A stretch of 53,460 nt of DNA. Source: Deltaproteobacteria bacterium (lineage in GTDB: Bacteria; Bdellovibrionota_B; Oligoflexia; Oligoflexales; CAIYRB01). Where the stretch lies: positions 1 through 53,460 of the forward strand of contig VGTI01000024.1 of assembly GCA_016874735.1 (NCBI GenBank). Direction: 5' to 3'. A model generated the notes under the pieces. The model had not been told where the DNA came from and did not search any database. It saw nothing but the letters and a program-made list of their open reading frames with translations. Made by a program: the position numbers and the translations under genes. Below are positions 1 to 8,824 of this stretch, one piece after another. Position 1 is the first letter of the stretch. The number at the start of each line of letters is the position of its first letter.

Positions 1-2
1 GT

Positions 3-125
3 CTAGCGCGCAGAACCTGGTGCACCACGAAGAAGATCGACCGGCTCAACTGCCTTCTCAACATTTATGCGTGGTGGCACAACCAGTTAGTAACAAGAAC
101 GAAAAGACCGTTTCGCATGGGCTAG
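3..125 (+). CDS. Possible transposase C-terminal fragment (partial)
   Basis: An open frame enters from the left edge and ends at TAG 123-125. The residues include RRTWCTTKKIDRL and YAWWHNQLV, a basic and aromatic pattern resembling the C-terminal end of some transposases or integrases. No catalytic residue is visible because the upstream part lies outside the window. Just downstream, CCTGATT at 131-137 and AATCAGG at 165-171 form an inverted repeat, and the minus strand read from 176 starts TGTAACCTG, which could be an element end. It could equally be a chance frame. Confidence 0.3.
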   Translation, partial: LARRTWCTTKKIDRLNCLLNIYAWWHNQLVTRTKRPFRMG

Positions 126-166
126 AGCTGCCTGATTTTCACCAACAATTAAGTGGACCAGTTTAA

Positions 167-1282
167 TCAGGTTACAAAGTCGAGCAACACACACTCCCGC
201 TTTTCCTCGCGGTCGCTCTTGGCACACCGTTGACCGCTACAGGTGAAAATGGGGCCGAAGCCACGGCCCACATTTTTGCTGCAGAAGTCGCGACCCTCGA
301 GTGTGGGCCAGACAAGGCACGATTCTTTTAGATCGGCCGCCTTTTTTGCACACTTGCGCGTACCGCAGGCCACCATGGGGCCGTAGCCGAAGCCGCTATT
401 GTCGATGCAGCGGCCAACCGCACCACTTGAGTCCACGAGAGCCGCTTGCGACTTTGCCTGCCTAATGTCCAGGACTTGATTTTGACCTGCAAATTCAGCC
501 TTCACATAGCGCGCAATACTTGGCACCTGAAGGTCAATGAAACGCGTATCCCAGTGGCCTTTATCCTCAAGGAAGCGGCCGCTCTGGCCAGTGCCCACCA
601 GTTCGCCCCGGTTGTTGTAAAGCGGCCCGCCCGAATCGCCTTCGTTGATGGCAGCATTGTCACTCGGGTTGACTGGCTGTTCCGTCGTCACCTTGATCAT
701 CCGGTAAGGGCCACCGTACCAAAATCCAGCGACCTGATTTTTACCAATACGTCTGACACCGAGTAGATCCCACTTCCAGCTCGGCTCAGATCCACCGTAT
801 CCAACCATCGTCACGGGCAGGTCCGACCAGTCTTCCTCAACAGCTATGTTCGCTATCATGTCCGCTGTTGCGGTGCCACGCGGGAGATGGAGAAATGCCA
901 CATCGGTCGGACGCGGCGAGGGTTCTTCGATAGAAAAATCAGGATGCACCGTATAGAGGCTAGTCGATGGCCGCTGTCCCTGCCCCTGCCAATGCGGCGC
1001 TTTGCCGAATAGTACAAACTTCGCGGTCCCCGGTGCCGCCGTGCAATGCGCTGCCGTTACGAGCAGGTCGTCTCTGACAAAGGTACCTGTGCAGTATATC
1101 AATAGATCATCGTTAGCATTGACCGCGGCCAGGGCGACGGTAGCGGGAAAACTGCTCTCATCCTTAGTGCCACCAACCACTTTCAAGCCATTGCGGCTGC
1201 CCGTAGATTTGCACCCCGCTGTCGCGATGAAAAAACTCAAAGAGACAACACTAGCCAACAACATTTTTTGTTTGGTTATCAT
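167..1282 (-). CDS. Trypsin-like (S1) serine protease lipoprotein
   Basis: A 371-residue predicted secreted protease. The chosen ATG at 1282 begins a short signal peptide ending in a lipobox (IATAGC), so the protein is probably lipid-anchored; upstream starts at 1303 or 1399 would overlap or crowd the preceding gene. The mature part starts with the activation-like VVGGT, followed by the His of TAAHC, the Asp of TDVAFL and the Ser of GDSGGP, which is the complete S1 triad in order. Two cysteine-rich C-terminal repeats follow, sharing the pattern GxGxGP..xC....CAK, a likely substrate- or wall-binding appendage. It lies downstream of the methyltransferase-like gene on the same strand, 26 bases apart. 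The last three codons fall in sequence that may belong to a mobile element at the left edge, so the C-terminus may have been trimmed. The family is clear; the substrate is unknown. Confidence 0.88.
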   Translation of the reverse strand: MITKQKMLLASVVSLSFFIATAGCKSTGSRNGLKVVGGTKDESSFPATVALAAVNANDDLLIYCTGTFVRDDLLVTAAHCTAAPGTAKFVLFGKAPHWQGQGQRPSTSLYTVHPDFSIEEPSPRPTDVAFLHLPRGTATADMIANIAVEEDWSDLPVTMVGYGGSEPSWKWDLLGVRRIGKNQVAGFWYGGPYRMIKVTTEQPVNPSDNAAINEGDSGGPLYNNRGELVGTGQSGRFLEDKGHWDTRFIDLQVPSIARYVKAEFAGQNQVLDIRQAKSQAALVDSSGAVGRCIDNSGFGYGPMVACGTRKCAKKAADLKESCLVWPTLEGRDFCSKNVGRGFGPIFTCSGQRCAKSDREEKRECVLLDFVT

Positions 1283-1308
1283 TTCAGGGGCGGGGCTCCA
1301 CATGATGT

Positions 1309-2166
1309 TTAGGAGACAGTGAATAAAAAACAGTCCGAATAGAAATAAATTTCGCGCTTGCTCGTTGCACCGAGCGGCACGCCCATGTAGTGCCACCAAG
1401 CGAGGCGCATAATGAGCCGCGACATACTGCCTATGGGATAAGCGTTAAACCCCTCGTGATGCGCTTTGAGACTAAGGCCTAAGGTTTTTGCCTGAGCAGT
1501 GAGCCCAGCATAGGCTGGCCCCATGATCTCCTTGTTAACCATGAGCACAATGGTGGACTCGGGGCGCGCCAGTTTAACGGCAAGCCGCAGGAAACTGTTG
1601 GCTCCGTCCAAGGTGTAAGGAGGATCAAGCACCACCAAATCAGCCTTGATCCCAAGATCTGGGAGTTCGCGAAAGTCGGCAGCGATGATCCGCGGCGGCG
1701 CCGGTGCTTTGGCCGTCTCACGCCGGATCGTTGCCAACAAATCTTGATCACAGTCCGCCACGGTCACGTGCTGATAGCCAAGGCGGCAGAGTTCGACACT
1801 GAGAAGGTCGTCATCACCGAGTAGCAGTACGGATGCCGTTTGTGGGTCTAACCCAGAGAGGAGTGCTGCCCGCTTGACGCGCGTGCTCACGGTGCAGGGA
1901 AGCTGATTGAAGCGGCGAAAGAGACCTGCCAGTTGCCGGGGCTCGTAGACAGAATCTGACCCAGCGACGTTAGCAGGCGCGCTGTTACCGCCCTGGTTGT
2001 GCTTCCACAAAGCCTCCAGATATCCAGTCTGCTCGGCCCGACTAAGGCTTAGGACCTGCCTCGTAGTGGCATTGAGCGGGAGCGCGCGCAGCAGCGGTCC
2101 GATGACCGCGTCCTGGCTAGCATAAAGTCCCAAAAGATGGCGAATCACGCCCTGACCATTCAGCAT
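1309..2166 (-). CDS. BpsA-like (DUF43-type) aminopropyltransferase / methyltransferase-fold protein
   Basis: A 285-residue Rossmann-fold protein. It shows the motif GDDDLLS (about residues 117-123), VADCD after the next strand, and VLDPPYT (about 179-185). GDDD plus DPPYT is characteristic of N4-bis(aminopropyl)spermidine synthase (BpsA, DUF43), which adds aminopropyl groups to make branched polyamines. Generic DNA or RNA N-methyltransferases share DPPY but normally not GDDD. The N-terminal 100 residues would correspond to the BpsA winged-helix part (RAEQTGYLEALW). RBS GTGGAG lies 5 bases before the ATG. A polyamine role fits the carboxynorspermidine genes about 14 kb away, but this is inference. 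Alternative: an RNA methyltransferase that diverged from BpsA. Confidence 0.62.
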   Translation of the reverse strand: MLNGQGVIRHLLGLYASQDAVIGPLLRALPLNATTRQVLSLSRAEQTGYLEALWKHNQGGNSAPANVAGSDSVYEPRQLAGLFRRFNQLPCTVSTRVKRAALLSGLDPQTASVLLLGDDDLLSVELCRLGYQHVTVADCDQDLLATIRRETAKAPAPPRIIAADFRELPDLGIKADLVVLDPPYTLDGANSFLRLAVKLARPESTIVLMVNKEIMGPAYAGLTAQAKTLGLSLKAHHEGFNAYPIGSMSRLIMRLAWWHYMGVPLGATSKREIYFYSDCFLFTVS

Positions 2167-2322
2167 TGATACTCCACAGCGGACTTCACTGAGTAGGCGT
2201 CGCTAGCCGTTCGATTTTGCAATGATGGCTTTCTTATTTTGTACCTCAGTTGTAGGGTCGAAGGCTAGTTGTGGACCATCGCGGAACAACTGGAGAACGA
2301 CAGGACGACAGGACGATCATTC

Positions 2323-5307
2323 ATGACTACCAGTCCGGACCAAACTGCCGCCGGCCTCACGCTATGGCCGGCCGCGACATGCCTGATCACGGAACTTGCC
2401 AACGAGCTGGCCAGACTGCCGGGTAACGATCTTGGCTCGCTTCACGTCGTCCTACCGACCAAACGCCTGGTGCCGTGGCTACACGCGATGCTGGCACGGA
2501 CGCGACCGGCTTTCATTCCGCCGCGCACTTACACTCTAGACGACTTTGTCCGCTCCCATGCCGCGGCCATGCAGATTGGACCGACGGTTCCCGCCGTCGG
2601 TGATTTGGGCCAAGAGCTGCTGCTAGCTGCTCTCCTCAAGGAGGCTAGCTACAAGCACCTGCTTCCCGGCCATGAGCACGAGATCAAGCAGTTCCTGGCC
2701 GAGCTCACCGACTGGCAATTGCCACTGGAGCAGATTGACTACCTGGCTGGCGAAGTGAAGCGGAGCAGCTTTCTCTCTGAAGGTGGCATCGACACTTTGG
2801 GCGAACGCTTTGCTGAGCTTAGGGCCTTGGCCGATAAGTTTTATAACGCCACTGCCACTTGGCTAGGTGCCATGCCGGAGGAGCGTCATCTGGCTGCCCA
2901 GAGTCAGGCCTTAGCCGCCACATGGTCAGAACACGCCCCACCGTGGCAACGCCTCTACATCGTCGGAGTCACCAGTGCCCAGAGTATGCACGCGCCGCTT
3001 CTCAGCACGCTGGCGAGACGCGCGGATGTGCACTTCTGGATGAGTGCGCCGCCACAACTTAGCGGCACTCATAATCCGATTGAGCTGCTCATCAAGATGC
3101 TCGAGGCGGACGACCCAGCCTCGCTTCCACGTTCCAGCGTGGTCCCGGCGACAGACCAGGCAACCACCGCCAGATGGCTACAGGTCGTAAAGTGCGACTC
3201 GCTCATGAGCGAGGTGGCCGAGGCCCTGCAGCTGGCAGAAGCGGCCACTGGCCAGGGTCTCGCGCCCTCTTCGATTGCGCTTCTCGTTACCAACGATGCT
3301 ATCTACGGCAAGCCGCTCCGGGCGCTACTCAAAGACTCCAAGCTCAAACCTAACCTGGCTCTGGGCACGCCGCTCGCGCAGACGGAGATTGGTACCTGGC
3401 TGATTGCGCTCTTTGACGTGCTGGATGGCCGCCCAAACTCAGCGCAACTCTTGGCGCTGCTGGCGCATCCTTTGACCCTGGCCTGGGCTGCGGCGGGTGA
3501 CGGCAGTTTGGCCTTAGAGCTCACAACGGCGCTGACCTCGGTGGAAAAGCCTCCGACGCTCGCGGACCTGCGTGAGCTCCTGCCGCCCGCTTCGCGTGCC
3601 GTGGCTCTTGAACTTACCCAACGTCTTGGCCCCCTACTTGGTGGCTCTACCGCACCGAATCAAGTCATCAGCCAGTGGACCGAGCAGCTTAGCTGGGTGC
3701 TACGCGACGTCATGGCCGCAAGTGATCACAGCACTTTAGCTGCCGACGGAGATGTGAGCCTAACGATCTCGGCAGTGACGGCGATTGAAGATTTTCTCTC
3801 CCAGATGGCCACGGCTGCCGCAGGTTTGCCGACCAGGTTTAGCCAACGCGAGTTCTTGGGCCTCATACGTGATCGCCTCTTGGCCCTCGATGTGCGTAGC
3901 GTTGGCGATCCGCTTTCTGGTCTCCAGGTCCTGAGTGTAGCTGAGGCGCGCTACGTTCCCTTTGATTTGGTGATCGTACTGGGCTGCAGCGAAGGTGACT
4001 TCCCGCGGGCACTGCCGCGCGATCACCTCGTTGACCACTACCTAAAAACAAAAATAGGTTTGCCTGGGTGGCACCTCCTCGAGGCGATAGAAGACACCAC
4101 CTTTCACCTGTTACGTTCCAGGCTTCCTGCCATGGTCCTGATGTATCCTGAAAGTCGCGGGAGCGACACGGTAGTACGGTCACGGTTTATCGAGACGGCA
4201 GTGGCTCTAGGCGAGGCGACTGAAATAGAAGGACACGCCGACCTCGGCCGCATCGCCCCAGCAACCTCAGACACCCTCGCTCAGCGTGACACTCATCACA
4301 CGGCGCGGACAGGCCTGCGTGGTGCGACGTCCAAGGCCCTGGCAGCGCAGCTAATCACGAAGCAATCGGCGACATCGCTAGAATATCTGCTAGCCTGTCC
4401 GTATCGGTTCTTAGCCTATAAACTCGGCATACGCCGGGCAGAGCTGCCTGAGCGACGTGAGCATAGGCACGAGGGCGACTGGCTACATAAAGTGCTTGAG
4501 GGTTTCTTCAGTGGCCGCTGCGCCGATGAGACTGTCTTGCCGCCGCTGCGCGAGATCTTGAAGACGGCATCTGTCGCCAGCGATGAAACCTTGCAGATGT
4601 TCTTGGGGCGTCTGTCCTTCCTCACAACCAAGCTCATGCCTGCCGAACAGCACGAGAGTCCTCTTGCCCTTCATCTCTCGCGTCATGCCTGGCCCGCATT
4701 CGCGTGTCATGTGCAGCGACTCTTCGTAGATATCCCGCTTCAAAGCCTAGAGGAATCGAGCCTCCAAGATGCCGATGGCTCTCCCATCACCGTCGAGGTT
4801 GGCGGTATAGCCGTCGAGCTTAGAGGCGTGATCGATAGTGTGATCCGGTGGGGAGACTGGCATCTTATCACTGACTATAAACGTAGGGGGGCGCCGGACC
4901 GCGGTGCCATGACGCGCGCTGAGTCCCCACAGCTCTTGCTCTATGCCTGGGCCTTAGCCACGGCACACGGCGAGCTCCCGCTGACGCAAGCAGTGACCGG
5001 GTATTGGAGTATCCTCAATGGTGCTTGGACTGAAGGGCTCGCTGGACATCGCGCAATCCCCGCAGCAAAAGCCTCTGGCTTAATCACCAGCCGCACGCCC
5101 GAGGATCTGGGTGCAGCAGTGCAGAATCTCGAGGAGCAGTGGACGCTGCGCCATCAAGAGGTTCTGGCCAACGGAAACTTTAGCCCGGATGCTAGGCGCT
5201 GCGGCTACTGTGAGCTTAGCGGCGTCTGCCGCCGTGACGACCCGGCCCTGACGTTGACGCGTGGCGATTTAATTAATCCACAACCAGATGCCACTGAGGG
5301 CGACTGA
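2323..5307 (+). CDS. addB: AddB-type helicase-nuclease subunit (double-strand break repair)
   Basis: A 994-residue protein followed 6 bases later by addA. AddB has an inactive helicase core and a RecB-like nuclease domain and works with AddA to process double-strand ends for RecA. The C-terminal third shows LACPYRF (about residue 690), GVIDSV and ITDYKRR (about 848) of the PD-(D/E)XK nuclease, and a terminal RCGYCELSGVCR (about 957-968). These give one plus three cysteines, which match the Fe-S staple of AddB proteins. A TTG start at 2269 is possible; I prefer ATG 2323 because the extra residues are low-complexity and overlap a short direct repeat (GACAGGAC twice, about 2298-2313). The size and arrangement resemble alphaproteobacterial-type AddB rather than the Bacillus type. 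No recBCD genes are in the window. Confidence 0.88.
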   Translation: MTTSPDQTAAGLTLWPAATCLITELANELARLPGNDLGSLHVVLPTKRLVPWLHAMLARTRPAFIPPRTYTLDDFVRSHAAAMQIGPTVPAVGDLGQELLLAALLKEASYKHLLPGHEHEIKQFLAELTDWQLPLEQIDYLAGEVKRSSFLSEGGIDTLGERFAELRALADKFYNATATWLGAMPEERHLAAQSQALAATWSEHAPPWQRLYIVGVTSAQSMHAPLLSTLARRADVHFWMSAPPQLSGTHNPIELLIKMLEADDPASLPRSSVVPATDQATTARWLQVVKCDSLMSEVAEALQLAEAATGQGLAPSSIALLVTNDAIYGKPLRALLKDSKLKPNLALGTPLAQTEIGTWLIALFDVLDGRPNSAQLLALLAHPLTLAWAAAGDGSLALELTTALTSVEKPPTLADLRELLPPASRAVALELTQRLGPLLGGSTAPNQVISQWTEQLSWVLRDVMAASDHSTLAADGDVSLTISAVTAIEDFLSQMATAAAGLPTRFSQREFLGLIRDRLLALDVRSVGDPLSGLQVLSVAEARYVPFDLVIVLGCSEGDFPRALPRDHLVDHYLKTKIGLPGWHLLEAIEDTTFHLLRSRLPAMVLMYPESRGSDTVVRSRFIETAVALGEATEIEGHADLGRIAPATSDTLAQRDTHHTARTGLRGATSKALAAQLITKQSATSLEYLLACPYRFLAYKLGIRRAELPERREHRHEGDWLHKVLEGFFSGRCADETVLPPLREILKTASVASDETLQMFLGRLSFLTTKLMPAEQHESPLALHLSRHAWPAFACHVQRLFVDIPLQSLEESSLQDADGSPITVEVGGIAVELRGVIDSVIRWGDWHLITDYKRRGAPDRGAMTRAESPQLLLYAWALATAHGELPLTQAVTGYWSILNGAWTEGLAGHRAIPAAKASGLITSRTPEDLGAAVQNLEEQWTLRHQEVLANGNFSPDARRCGYCELSGVCRRDDPALTLTRGDLINPQPDATEGD

Positions 5308-5313
5308 GACACC

Positions 5314-8300
5314 ATGCACATGACTGCCGCAAATCCTCAGAACCCGTACGCTAGTTTTCTCGTTGCCGCGTCCGCTGGCAGCGGCAAGACTTTTCAGCTA
5401 AGTCAGCGATTCCTGCACTTGGTCAGTGCTGGTGCCAGTCCAGCCTCCGTGCTGACGGTGACCTTTACCAAAAAAGCGGCGGGCGAGATGCGTGCTCGCA
5501 TATTGGCTGAAGCGGCAGACCTACTGGCTAAACCAGAAAAGCAGCGCTCGTTTGACGAAAGGATGCGGCAGTTTTACGACGCCAGCAGTGGGGGGAAGCG
5601 GCGACCGCCGCCCATCCCGGCAGCGGAGCTCGCTCCGCGCCTTTTGGCGTCGTCGCAGTTGCTACGGATTTCTACGATCGACAGTCTCTTTCTCGAGTGG
5701 GTGAGTAAGTTCCCCTTTGAGGCGCGTCCTGATGCTAGCCCTGATGAGCGCAGCGGCGGGCCCACCACGCTACTTGATCCGGACAGCTCGCAGAAACTAG
5801 ACGCCCAGGCCTGGCGCGCCACCGGCGAGCTGCTCATGCGCGCTCTGACCAAAGGCGAGCCATGGGCTGACGACTTACTCAGCTCAGTGCCTGACGGCGG
5901 GGTTTTGGCCCTTCAGCGTTATCTCGGAGCGCTGGACCGCCAAGATACCTACGTATGGTACAGCGAGCGCCTTGCGGCGGCGCGGGGCGGCGCTTTCATA
6001 CCCTGGATTGACACGGTTGCTGATCCTTCCGAGGCTCAGCTGATGGCTACCATTACCGATGCTATGCGGGCTGTTGCCTTGAGCATAAGCAACGAGGTAC
6101 GGCGCCAGGCGGTGCTGGAGGCTCTGGCTGCAGCTGATTTTGGTGCCTTGCTGGCAACCGAGTTACTGACCAAGGCGGATCTTAAAATCAGTGCGCGCTA
6201 CATTAAGGGCGCGAAACGTGACGCCCTGCTGCAGCCCATCAGCGTGGTGGAAACTGCGGTAAGGCAGCACGTCGACGAGCGCCAACTCATCCACCTGACG
6301 CGGATAGGTACCAGTCACTATCAGCTTTACCGCATCTATAGGGCGCTGCGTGAAAACTTGAAGCACCAGTCGGGGGCCTTGGAGTTTCGCGATTTAGTCA
6401 AAGGTGGCTTTGAGCTTTTGCATGGGGCTGCCAGCGCCGGTGCACGCTTTCTTCTGGCGCACACCATTCAGCACGTGCTGCTCGACGAATTTCAGGATAC
6501 CAGCCGCCTGCAGTGGGCTGTATTTGACGAGCTCATCACCCCTATGCTCGCCGGCGAGGGAATCGACAGCACGAACGGTCTCGCGCCCTCGGTCTTCATC
6601 GTTGGCGACAGTAAGCAGTCGATTTATGGATTCCGCGAGGCCGATCCAGCTGTGATGGACGATGCGCGGACCAAGCTTTCTGCGAGCCTGAGGGACGCCC
6701 CGCTGACGGCTAGCTTCCGCACGGCCCAGGTGGTGCTCGACTATGTCAATGCTGTATTTCGGCAGGATGAAAGCTTTCCACCGCATCACACTGCCGCGGT
6801 CGATGACAAGCTCTGGGTGCCGGACGACGGATGCGTCTTAGTGCTACCACTCGTAACGGTCGCCAAGGATAGTGACTTGGAACCTGCCATGGTCGAGGCG
6901 GACATGCTGGCGGCGACATTGGCAGAAATTTTGGCCACTGGCCACGAGTATCCCGTATTTGACAAAGCCAGTGGTGGCTACCGCCCGCTAGTAGCCAGTG
7001 ACTGCTGCATCCTCTATCGCTCGTCAACTCATGCTGCCATTGTCGAGGCGGCGCTGCGGCGCCGCTCGGTGGCGTGCCAGAGGGAGGAAGAACGTGGGTT
7101 TTTCGCGCGTACCGAGGTCCGTGACCTTGCGGCGTTACTGAGATTCCTGGCGCTCCCTACAGATCTCGTTGCCCTAGCTACCGTGCTACGAAGTCCCATC
7201 GGCGGTGTAAGTGACGCAGCGATGCTACCACTGATTGCTCAGTTTAAAGGCCAAGAGCTTGCCGGTGACCGCATCACCGCACAGCTCGAGGCCCAGGGAT
7301 TTGCCGTCGCTACGACGCTGAAAAAACTCCGGCGTCTCGCGGGTCGCATGTTACCACATGAGCTACTCTTGGAGGCGCTACGTCAGCTAGGTGCCTTTGC
7401 CGCTTACAGTCACCCGTCCCTGTACCAAGATGAAGATGCTGATCTGGCGCGGCGCAATCTCGTGCGGCTCGTCGAGCTCGTCATGATGCTCGAAGACCAA
7501 GATTTGGTAAACCTAGTACCTTTAGTCGAGAGGCTAGAGGACATGGCTCAAAGCGACGACTTTGGCAACGCAGCGGGACGTCGCTGCGGCGTGACGCTCA
7601 TGACGATTCACAAGGCCAAGGGACTTGAGTTCCCGCTGGTCGCCGTCATGGACACTGGGCGTCCATGGGGGCAACGCGATAGCTACTGGGCTCAAGGAGT
7701 CGATGATGAGCAGAGTCCAGGTCTCTATTATGTCGGGACGAGCACCGAACAGCCACAGGCTGATGCCCAGTTTAGGCAAGTGCTCGAGGCAACAGAGACG
7801 AGCGTCGGTGCTGAGTGCGAGCGTTTACTCTACGTAGCGTTGACGCGCGCCAGGCAGTATCTTCTGATCAGTGGTCACGCACCCGCACGCATCAAGGGAC
7901 TAGCAAGCACCGTGGTCTATCCACGCTTGGCTGAGGCGATCCATCACGGGCCCGACAGTAGGACAACCAGGCCCTACCGTTGGCGGCAGGCAAATCAGAC
8001 GAGCGCAGCATCAGGCGCTGCTGCCGCTGCTGCTGCTGAATTACTCAGCTATCAGGAAACCTCACACTGGAGCAGTGTCGCCGCTGCCTTGACTCTTGCT
8101 GGCCCAGACGTGAGGCGCAGCAACTCCGACAGACTGACGTCCACCTTGGATCAGCTAGTCGCGCGTACCGATGTACCGCGCGAAGTGACGATCGTCGCCC
8201 CGTCACGCCACGAGGCGGATCGCGGTGCATCTGCCACCACGCGCCTACCGCTGCGTCTTGAGGCCCAGATGGAGCCTAAGATGGCGGCCCTCGTCGGGAC

Positions 8301-8802
8301 GCTTACGCACCGCGCACTCGAGGCTTACATGAACGGAAGTCAGTTCGACAGCATGGCAGCCTGGCAAACGCTACTCGGCCATGTAAAAACTTGGGCCAAA
8401 TGGCGTGATGCGATTCTGAGCGAGGTCGCAGCCATTACAGAAGACCCTTGGATTACGGCATTGCGGTCAAGTACCGTGAGGTTAGCGACTGAGCTCCCAG
8501 TCGTCTACAAGCGTGGCGCAGAACTAGTCACAGGATCGCTCGACCTTTTAGCTGAGACCACACCTGGTAGGTTCCTGGTTGTCGACTACAAAACAACTAG
8601 GTTTGCGACCCCTGGCGACAGCGCTAGCCTCACCGATACAGTTCTCGAAGCATTTTGCTCCGAGCGCGGCTACCTGGAGCAGGTGCGGACATACGGCACG
8701 GCGGTCCGTGCGCTCTATCCTGAGGCTGCTGAAATAAGGGCCTGCATCTACTTTACGCAGATTCGCAGGCCCCTAGCCGTAAATTTAGAATTTAGAATTT
8801 AG
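5314..8802 (+). CDS. addA: AddA-type helicase-nuclease subunit (UvrD/RecB superfamily)
   Basis: A 1162-residue SF1 helicase with a C-terminal nuclease, partner of the AddB encoded immediately upstream. Walker A ASAGSGKT is at residues 19-26, TVTFTKKAA is motif Ia, LLDEFQDTS near 389 is Walker B, VGDSKQSIYGFR is motif III, and LLYVALTRAR near 837 is motif VI. The nuclease domain near 1060-1095 has GSLDLL and VVDYKTT, the RecB-type D...DxK pattern. Helicase and nuclease motifs are both intact, so the enzyme should be active. The C-terminus is unusual: the last codons (NLEFRI) and the TAG stop lie inside a perfect heptamer tandem repeat, so repeat-number changes would alter the tail. Start ATG 5314 or the in-frame ATG two codons later. 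Confidence 0.92.
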   Translation: MHMTAANPQNPYASFLVAASAGSGKTFQLSQRFLHLVSAGASPASVLTVTFTKKAAGEMRARILAEAADLLAKPEKQRSFDERMRQFYDASSGGKRRPPPIPAAELAPRLLASSQLLRISTIDSLFLEWVSKFPFEARPDASPDERSGGPTTLLDPDSSQKLDAQAWRATGELLMRALTKGEPWADDLLSSVPDGGVLALQRYLGALDRQDTYVWYSERLAAARGGAFIPWIDTVADPSEAQLMATITDAMRAVALSISNEVRRQAVLEALAAADFGALLATELLTKADLKISARYIKGAKRDALLQPISVVETAVRQHVDERQLIHLTRIGTSHYQLYRIYRALRENLKHQSGALEFRDLVKGGFELLHGAASAGARFLLAHTIQHVLLDEFQDTSRLQWAVFDELITPMLAGEGIDSTNGLAPSVFIVGDSKQSIYGFREADPAVMDDARTKLSASLRDAPLTASFRTAQVVLDYVNAVFRQDESFPPHHTAAVDDKLWVPDDGCVLVLPLVTVAKDSDLEPAMVEADMLAATLAEILATGHEYPVFDKASGGYRPLVASDCCILYRSSTHAAIVEAALRRRSVACQREEERGFFARTEVRDLAALLRFLALPTDLVALATVLRSPIGGVSDAAMLPLIAQFKGQELAGDRITAQLEAQGFAVATTLKKLRRLAGRMLPHELLLEALRQLGAFAAYSHPSLYQDEDADLARRNLVRLVELVMMLEDQDLVNLVPLVERLEDMAQSDDFGNAAGRRCGVTLMTIHKAKGLEFPLVAVMDTGRPWGQRDSYWAQGVDDEQSPGLYYVGTSTEQPQADAQFRQVLEATETSVGAECERLLYVALTRARQYLLISGHAPARIKGLASTVVYPRLAEAIHHGPDSRTTRPYRWRQANQTSAASGAAAAAAAELLSYQETSHWSSVAAALTLAGPDVRRSNSDRLTSTLDQLVARTDVPREVTIVAPSRHEADRGASATTRLPLRLEAQMEPKMAALVGTLTHRALEAYMNGSQFDSMAAWQTLLGHVKTWAKWRDAILSEVAAITEDPWITALRSSTVRLATELPVVYKRGAELVTGSLDLLAETTPGRFLVVDYKTTRFATPGDSASLTDTVLEAFCSERGYLEQVRTYGTAVRALYPEAAEIRACIYFTQIRRPLAVNLEFRI

Positions 8803-8824
8803 AATTTAGAATTTAGAATTTAGA
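8783..8824. repeat. Heptanucleotide tandem repeat, six copies of ATTTAGA
   Basis: Six exact head-to-tail copies of ATTTAGA, a unit not divisible by three. The tract contains the addA stop codon (8800-8802) and the stop codon of the convergent beta-barrel gene (8820-8822). Gain or loss of a unit would change the C-terminal frame of addA and the last residues of the barrel. This is the only long perfect simple repeat I saw in the window. Confidence 0.93.

Noticed and set aside
2828-2835. Exact GCCGATAA inside addB, and another at about 14802 inside the 14649 gene
   Set aside because: They are inside coding sequence without a -35 and show that the 8-base box alone occurs by chance, so I required both boxes and position for promoter calls.
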